From Vesta saturnalis (lineage: Eukaryota; Arthropoda; Insecta; Coleoptera; Lampyridae), in contig JARFJB010000754.1 of the NCBI GenBank assembly GCA_036346205.1, positions 1,185,001 through 1,249,000 of the forward strand: 64,000 nucleotides of DNA. The letters are read 5' to 3'. The position numbers and the translations under genes are program-made. The notes beneath the pieces were generated by a model that saw only the letters and a list, made by a program, of their open reading frames with translations, ran no database searches and was not told where the DNA came from. Shown here in pieces: positions 58,134 through 64,000 of the stretch. Position 1 is the first letter of the stretch. Each line of letters begins with the position of its first letter.

Positions 58134-58382
58134 CTAACTGCTACTTCTCGATTCTATATATAAAAGATAGGCACCAAAACCATATAATCCAGTGTTTACA
58201 ATCCCAAATACCTAAAAAAGGGGATACATTTTTTAATAGACATATATAACCAGAAACAGACAACTTACCCCTGCTGCTATATTGGGACCCTGGTCTGGAT
58301 ACCAACTTTTCGCCCAAACAGCTAGTTGAACAATAAAAGCGATCAAGTAACAAATTGCCCATATGCCAGTATTGACCATTTC
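58134..58382 (-). CDS. C-terminal two exons of a candidate host membrane-protein gene
   Basis: Two exons on the minus strand, both in phase 0. The first (58,382-58,269, 38 codons) follows ttttactttcag and reads EMVNTGIWAICYLIAFIVQ, LAVWAKSWYPDQGPNIAAG, ending at a strong donor GTAAGT. A 57-bp intron (58,268-58,212) ends in ttttttag. The last exon (58,211-58,134) reads VFGIVNTGLYGFGAYLLYIE, SRSSS, stop. Two hydrophobic helices (around WAICYLIAFIVQLAVW and VFGIVNTGLYGFGAYLLY) are joined by a short polar loop, as in the last two helices of a four-helix (MARVEL/tetraspan-like) membrane protein. No transposon motif is present and the frame is intact. Upstream exons were not found and probably lie beyond 64,000, so 58.4-64 kb would be intron. 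Function is not identified. Confidence 0.6.
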
Positions 58383-59085
58383 CTGAAAGTAAAATATCAA
58401 TTAGAAACCATTTTTTTATTGGCAATACCAAAACAAGGACATATATTTCAAAGGTTTCAATTAAAAAGTTAATTTAATTCATTCGCGCCTATTAACATGC
58501 CGTCCTCATATGTTATTTTTAACTACCTCATAGTACAAAATCGGTGGCCCGCACGTCACATTCTTATGCTGGGGTCTTCTTACAGTAGGAAAAAGTACCT
58601 ATACAGGGTAACATATTTTAATGTAAAGTTGATCACTCCCAAGAAAAATATTTTCAATTACACAAAATGTACAAAATACAGGTCTTATTTCTTGCTTATA
58701 TCCGCCTAATGAATTTAAAAATCGTAAGTGTGCATAAATTTAATTGTAACTTTTTGTTTAGAAGTGTAATTAGTTCTTTAGTGTAATTACTCTCAAGAGT
58801 ACTAAAATTGTATTTTTGTAATTTGCCTTCATTTTGATACTCTAACACACATATTAAGAAACGCGACGTCATCATCTCCGATGTCATTATAGCCATTGAT
58901 TAACGGAAGATTTTATGAAATTTTTAGATTGGAAAACCTTGATCTGGACTTATGTCGTGCTTGTCACTCTTACAAGATGTGTCAAAAACAGTATGCGTCC
59001 AGTGGAAAACTTTGAGGTGAGCAAATTCGCGACCGTATTTTTTGGCAATTTCGCGACCGTATTTTTTGGCAATTTCGCGTATTTC
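58383..59085. other. Probable intron or intergenic sequence, nothing recognised
   Basis: No further exon of the membrane-protein gene found. A mariner-type start-like TACAGGGTAAC occurs at 58,602 without a partner. Confidence 0.45.
59027..59074 (+). repeat. Perfect 24-bp tandem duplication
   Basis: Units 59,027-59,050 and 59,051-59,074 (tcgcgaccgtattttttggc...) are identical, and a partial third start follows. Confidence 0.95.
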
Positions 59086-59550
59086 AGGGAGCGTAGGGGA
59101 AAAGCGGGTAAGTTGGCGAAGTAGGTAAGATGACGAAATAGCCATAATGGTAAATGCAAAGATTGTAGAAAGGGCGATAACATCAAAACATCTGTTATGA
59201 GCATGCGCGACATGTATTTGATTTACTACTCGACTCAGATCATTTAGTCTCGGTCCTACCACCAAATAACAAAACACGTGCTCTGAGTTATAATTTTGCT
59301 GAATCGCCAAGTAAGTTTTTTTTTTTAATCTGTCACCACAATGTCTTTCTGCACTCTTAAGCTGCAATTTAGTTAGAGAACTAACAAAATAAAGTATTTA
59401 GTTTTTTTTGTGTGATTATTTTTGTTTAATGAAGTGAATGAGGGTAAGTTGACGAAAAACGAAGAGGGTAAAATGAGGAATTCGCCAACTTACCCGCACA
59501 CATTTGTTTTCTTGTTTACCTACTTTATGTGGCTTTTTTAGCTTATAAAA

Positions 59551-60280
59551 ATGGGTAGAATATATACACGCAAAACAACTAGACAATCTTGGGCCAAAGA
59601 AGATACGAATGATGCCATTTAATGAAGTCAGAAATGATAATGGAAGTGTAAATTCGACAGCCGAAAGATATAACATACCGAAAGCTACTTTACGTAGATA
59701 TTTAAAACAGCATGCTGATGGGGTAACTTGTGGAAAAACTAAATATTTAATTTCTAAGTATTGTATGGTATTTATTTTTAGGTTTTCCCTTCCAATGTTT
59801 TAAGCCTACATTTTCTAGTGAACAGCTAGAAGCTTTACGCCAATATATAAAGAGCAGTTTAGCACAATAATTTTTGATTATGCAGAAAAACGGCAAATTC
59901 CCAATAGGGTTAATGACACTAAGAAGAGGGTAGGCCGACAATTTGTCCAATGATTCACGAAAAAATACAAATTTTCACTAAGAACGCCCGAGTCCACTTC
60001 CATTACAAGGCTTATGGCATTCAATCAGCAAAATGTTTCCCAATTATTTAATGCTTTAAGGGAAAAGCACAATTTTACTCCACATCAGATATATAACGTC
60101 GATGAAACCGGTGTTTCCACTGTTACCACTAAAACCCTAAAGTGATAACACCGAAGGGCAAACGTCGAGTTATAAATGTGTCATCAGCAGAAAGAGGAAC
60201 AAATGTGACCGCCGTCTGCTATATGAACGCAAATGGAAATTTTATACCGCCTTTTTTAAAGAGTCAGAATGCAACCTACA
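59551..60280 (+). pseudogene. pogo-like transposase, N-terminal part with an intron
   Basis: MGRIYTRKTTRQSWAKEDTN starts exon 1; after a one-base shift it continues EVRNDNGSVNSTAERYNIPK, ATLRRYLKQHADG (HTH_psq). An intron begins at GTAACT (59,729) and ends at tttttag (about 59,781). Exon 2: FPFQCFKPTFSSEQLEALRQ, then RQFVQ*FTKKYKF, LMAFNQQNVSQLFNAL and HQIYNVDETGVSTV (first catalytic Asp), then ITPKGKRRVINVSSAERGTN, VTAVCYMNANGNFIPPFL. The reading stops at ATYIQ, where a palindromic element is inserted at TA (60,281). Upstream (59,092-59,150) lies cgggtaagttggcgaagta, and its inverse recurs near 59,490-59,505, perhaps end sequences of this element. Confidence 0.85.
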
Positions 60281-60680
60281 TACAGGGTGATTGGTCGAAA
60301 CCATTCATTAGAAGTATTAGGAGTTCCAGCCATGGCTGATTTCTGAAAGTTTGTATCTGGACTAAGTGATTCATATTCTATTTAAGGAAAATATTTTCAT
60401 GATGACTACACTTCCGGTTATACCGGAAGTAGCCATCAACTTTGTTATTTTAAATGGAATCGTACTCGCCATTTAAGTAGAAATTTTATTAATGCTCCCT
60501 ATACTTAAATTTAATAGTTTTTGAGATTTAAATTTTTTTTCGAAAATTATTGGTTGAACACTATGACATTTGACAATGCCTACTGGCGCCATTTTTAGTA
60601 CGAAGCAAGTAATATTGACGTTATGCATAGGGGTATTCTTAAGCTTTACGCTGATGCTTCCGGTACTGCCGAATTATCTA

Positions 60681-62432
60681 CAGGGTGTTCAAAATGTGAC
60701 TTCCATCTTTTGAAAATAAAAACCATCAAAACTTAACTTTTTCAAATACAATGTCCAATATTTTCTTCCTTGAACGGACGCAGAATAAAATTCTGCATTG
60801 ATTTGTATTAGCATTCCCTATACCTATCTTCGATAGTTTTTCTCATATTGAGGTATTTGTTCATTTCTTCTGAAATTCAAAACGATTTACCTGATTTTTC
60901 CATGGATAGCCATGGAAACCACAGCTAAGTTTGTTGTTAGTAACTGTCAATACCTTTTGTTGTGTTTCTGTGTTCGGTTTATCAAAATGGAAAATGGGAA
61001 GTATTCAAACAGGGATATTTTGAACTTATTTTATATTCATGGAGAATGTGATAAGATTATTAGCAGAACTTGCCGTTTGTTTAATGACCGATATCCTCAT
61101 TTAACACCAATGAACAAGCACAAATTTAAGCGAATAGAGTCATACTTTTTACGGTATGGAACAGAGAAAGCTGCCAGAACACGATCAAAGCCTATTACTG
61201 GCGAAGAAGCTAATGAAGTTAATGTCCTAGCATATGTTAATAACTATCCACACGGCTCGATACGATCTGCTGCAGAAGATTTGGGCCTGTCTTACTATTC
61301 CATACAATACATCTTAAAGAAGCATAAAATGCATGATTATTCGTTTACCTTGGTTCAAGCACTTCATCCAGGCAATAATTTCAAGCGAGTGGAATTTTGT
61401 GAGCAAATGTTAATCAGCATTCAGGAAGACCCGCTGTTTTTACGAAAAATAATTTGGACGGACGAAGCAAAATTTACCAGAGAAGGAATTGTTAATCGAC
61501 GTAATTGGCACTATTGGGCGTCGGAAAACCACATTTCAAGCGCGAATCAAATTTTCAAAACAAATTTAGTTTTAACGTGTTTTGTCTTGAATGAATGGTC
61601 GTGTCTCTTTTCAAATTTATGATGAAAATTTGGTCAAGTATAAAATATTTGGAGATTCTGAGAACGGATGTCTCAGAATTTTAGAAAATCTGCCTCTTAA
61701 TATTTTACAATACTGCTGGTATCAAATGGACGGAGCTCCTGCACATTCAACGCGTGACGTTGATCAAGAGCTCACCACTATATTTGGTGATCAGTGGATC
61801 GGTCGAAACGGACCATGGCGGTGGCCTCCCGATCTCCCGATCTAACTCCACTCGACTTCTACGTGTGGGGCGAAGTCAAGAATCAAGTATACGCCACTCC
61901 ATTCCACACAAGAGAAGACCTAGGCTTAAGAGTAACGACGGAATTTTGCCAGTTAAATCGTCATCACGTCAAAAAGCTTGCACGAAAGAAGTTCAGTCCA
62001 GACTTTTAGGTTGTCTTCAACAAAATGGAGGCCACATAGAACATTTATAAAATTTTGAATTGTTTTTCTTACTTTCAATAATCTTAATAGTTATTATTTG
62101 CATATTACTTTTATTCTCATCTTATTGGTTGACGAAATTTAACAGTTCTGTTTGCTTTGATAAACTACATTAATGTAATTGGTTTCTGCATCTGTAGTAG
62201 GCTTCGGCCGTGGAGAAATCGAATTAATTTTTCTAAATTTCGGACGAGATTTTAGAAATACCTGAATAACTGAAAAACTGTTGAAGATAGGTATAGGGAA
62301 TGCTAATACGAATCAATGCAGAATTTTATTCTGCATCCGTTAAAGGAAGAAAATATTGGGCATTGTATTTGAAAAAGTTAAATTTGTATGGTTTTATTTT
62401 CAAAAGATGGAAGTCACATTTTGAACACCCTG
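60681..62432 (+). mobile_element. Mariner-like element, 1.75 kb, at the palindrome centre
   Basis: Ends CAGGGTGTTCAAAATGTGAC at 60,681 and the inverse ending at 62,432, with TA on both sides (60,679-60,680; 62,433-62,434). Inverted repeats extend about 165-185 bp with few differences (blocks such as ATTCTGCATTGATT and CATTCCCTATACCTATCTTC). It carries one transposase gene with only two clear frameshifts, so it is the youngest-looking mariner-type element of the window. Confidence 0.9.
60987..62050 (+). pseudogene. Mariner-like transposase with two frameshifts
   Basis: Start chosen at MENGKYSNRDILNLFYIHGE (60,987), since the earlier Met at 60,912 adds a hydrophobic stretch not seen in the family. 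HTH regions: RIESYFLRYGTEKAARTRSK and IRSAAEDLGLSYYSIQYILK. Then LHPGNNFKRVEFCEQML, KIIWTDEAKFTREGIVNRRN (first Asp). A frameshift near 61,590 leads to NGRVSFQIYDENL and YCWYQMDGAPAHSTRDVD (second Asp), and another near 61,830 leads to SPDLTPLDFYVWGEV (third Asp) and VTTEFCQLNRHHVKKLARKK. Catalytic residues are all present; the breaks alone inactivate it. Confidence 0.9.
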
Positions 62433-62858
62433 TAGATAATTCGGCAGTACCGGAAGCATCAGCGTAAAGCTTAAGGATACCCCTATACATAACGTCAATA
62501 TTACTTGCTTCGCACTAAAAATGGCGCCAGTAGGCATTGTCAAATGTCATAGTGTTCAACCAATAATTTTCGAAAAAAAATTTAAATCTCAAAAACTATT
62601 AAATTTATGTATAGGGAACATTGATAAAATTTCTACTTAAATGGCGAGTACAATTCGAATATGCCATAAAAGGGTACGATTCCATTTAAAATAACAAAGT
62701 TGATGGCTACTTCCGGTATAACCGGAAGTGTAGTCATCATGAAAATATTTTCCTTAAATAGAATATGAATCACTTAGTCCAGATACAAACTTCCAGAAAT
62801 CAGCCATGGCTGGAACTCCTAATACTTCTAATGAATGGTTTCGACCAATCACCCTGTA

Positions 62859-63600
62859 TATGAACAACACACCTATTGGATTTATTGGCGTTGCACATGA
62901 GACGGGCTGTATGACTTCAGAAAATTTCGTAAAATATCTACACCACTTTATTCAACATGCAAAACACGAAAACAATAAAATACTATTGCTAATGCAAAAC
63001 CATGCTAGCCATGTAACGTTGGAATCTGTAAACTTGAGTCGGAAAATTTTATATTTTTGCTTGGATTTCCAGCCCATACAAGTCATAGAATGCCGCCTCT
63101 GGATATGTCACTCTATGGACCATTAAAAGTGGCATATAATAGAGCATGTGACCACTTTTGACAAATAATACGATATAGCCCTATTTTTGGAAAAGCCTAT
63201 TTGAAAGTTGCTACAGTTTCAAACGCCATTAATGGTTTTCAAGCCACTGGCATAGAACCCTTTGACTCTCAAATTGTCGCCGAACTTGATTTTGAGGCAT
63301 CAAAAACAACGGAAAGAGATCTAAGTCCAGAAAAACACAACAATCCTACCAATAAGTACTCAGCCCACATGAAGCTAATATTTTCTCAGAGTCACTGCCT
63401 TCTTCTGGACTACGCAACACCACACCGCCATCGGTACCAAACAATGATTCTATAGCTTCAACTTCGACCGGAAATATATGAAGCCGATAAACCCACCAAA
63501 CAAGGGAACTCAAACAGCCAAAGCAACTTTTGGATTATCCACTCTAACTCAAGCCCACGTGAAAGCTAGGCGCTGCAGAAAAAGCTACCCTCTTTGATAC
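62859..63600 (+). pseudogene. pogo-like transposase, C-terminal part
   Basis: Resumes after the insertion with NNTPIGFIGVAHETGCMTSE, NFVKYLHHFIQHAKHENN and ILLLMQNHASHVTLES. The last segment is the second catalytic site, which in relatives reads LDNHxSH; here Asp is replaced by Gln. A frame shift follows, then PAHTSHRMPPLDMSLYGPLK (third Asp), and SNAINGFQATGIEPFDSQIV, the conserved tail motif also seen in the pogo copy at 27,890. The end near 63,600 is approximate. Confidence 0.85.
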
Positions 63601-64000
63601 TGTCAAGCACACAATTATAAGCACCCTGTATGCAATTATGTCATTTTCTTCACATTAAAAAGAAGCTCTATCTGTGTACTTATTCTCATATAAATTAGAT
63701 AACTTTTATTTTCAACAGTTAAGGAGGTACATTTTCAAAGAAACTGTAATTTCAATTTTTTAGAAAAATCGAAATGACTCAAAACGGCTATATTTAGGGA
63801 TAGGGAAATATATTGCGAATTTATAAGGAACAATGTGTAGAATTCAAAAAGTAATAATATACAGGGTGTTCCATTTAAATTTTTATAATAATTTTATAAT
63901 AATCTTTAAATAAACAATCTGTATTCGCGTGAATAATTTTAAAATATGCACACAACCAAACTATAACTGCATTCCAAATTTTATTAATCTAGCTTATATA
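63601..64000. other. Window edge: element terminus, no gene
   Basis: TA-CAGGGTGTTCCATTTAAA at 63,860-63,880 is another mariner-type terminus facing right, similar to the one at 11,068. Its partner would lie beyond the window. Confidence 0.5.

Larger units (their letters stand above)
60283..62856. mobile_element. Near-perfect palindromic (foldback) element with an element at its centre
   Basis: Left arm 60,283-60,680 and right arm 62,433-62,856 begin with CAGGGTGATTGGTCGAAACC. They are almost identical in inverse over their whole length; the first ~180 bases show one difference by eye, and one indel of about 26 bp follows. TA borders the outer ends (60,281-60,282; 62,857-62,858), and removal restores the pogo reading (ATYIQ-YMNNT region) apart from one TA. 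The arms would meet as ATTATC-TA-GATAAT at exactly the TA where the inner element is inserted. Each arm also contains the palindrome ACTTCCGGTTATACCGGAAG. Confidence 0.9.

Noticed and set aside
58940..59367. 147-codon minus ORF as an upstream exon of the membrane-protein gene
   Set aside because: It runs through a 24-bp tandem duplication and pogo-like end sequence, lacks convincing splice phase, and shows no related motif.

Overview
The window looks like a stretch of an animal (most likely arthropod, probably insect) nuclear genome. It is AT-rich by eye, has long (TA)n arrays, and holds an unusually dense set of decayed transposable elements typical of arthropod genomes: Tc1/mariner-like, pogo, P-like, PIF/Harbinger with a MADF partner, an ISL2EU-like element with a YqaJ nuclease, a MULE, Ty3/gypsy, several non-LTR retrotransposons and tRNA-derived repeats. 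I cannot name the species. All family assignments rest on protein motifs and terminal repeats read by eye; no search was run.

Layout. 1-9.3 kb: AT-rich sequence with almost no recognisable coding content, holding a tRNA-derived SINE, a (GTGTGC)n array, two copies of a dispersed repeat and weak traces of a zinc finger and a LINE ORF1. 9.3-16.4 kb: an IS630/mariner-like transposase relic (-), a complex CA/CAG-rich array, and a Tc1-like transposase (+) split by a 5'-truncated jockey-like LINE (-). 16.4-22.6 kb: a mariner-like element with ~265-bp terminal repeats, broken by a less AT-rich non-LTR retrotransposon, and itself lying between the arms of another inverted repeat. 22.6-25.7 kb: a 68-bp minisatellite, a gypsy pol relic (-) and three tRNA(AGC)-like units, one forming the loop of a long hairpin. 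26.8-37.3 kb: a THAP-containing element enclosing a pogo element, then PIF/Harbinger, an RTE-like LINE and a P-like THAP transposase. 37.5-43.4 kb: a mariner-like element carrying a MULE (9-bp target duplication), which carries a 1.2-kb repeat whose inverted partner lies near 48.3-49.4 kb. 43.5-47.4 kb: ISL2EU-like pair, THAP/DDE transposase (+) and YqaJ nuclease (-), convergent. 50.5-57.4 kb: a ~500-bp inverted repeat holding a mariner-like element and a classical mariner sitting in a (TA)n tract, followed by an IS630-like element. 58.1-58.4 kb: the one good candidate for a host gene, two clean in-phase exons (-) encoding the C-terminus of a small multi-pass membrane protein. 59.1-63.6 kb: a pogo-like gene (+) interrupted by a near-perfect palindromic element that itself carries a mariner-like element exactly at its centre.

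The most striking pattern is a recurring architecture: mariner-type elements flanked by TA sit at or close to the dyad centre of longer inverted repeats (60,283-62,856; 16,409-22,591; 50,640-54,805). This could reflect preferential insertion of Tc1/mariner elements at the centres of cruciform-forming foldback elements, or layered growth of terminal repeats. Nearly every transposase here carries stops, frameshifts or nested insertions, so these are mostly fossils; the element at 60.3-62.9 kb looks youngest, with outer arms almost identical.
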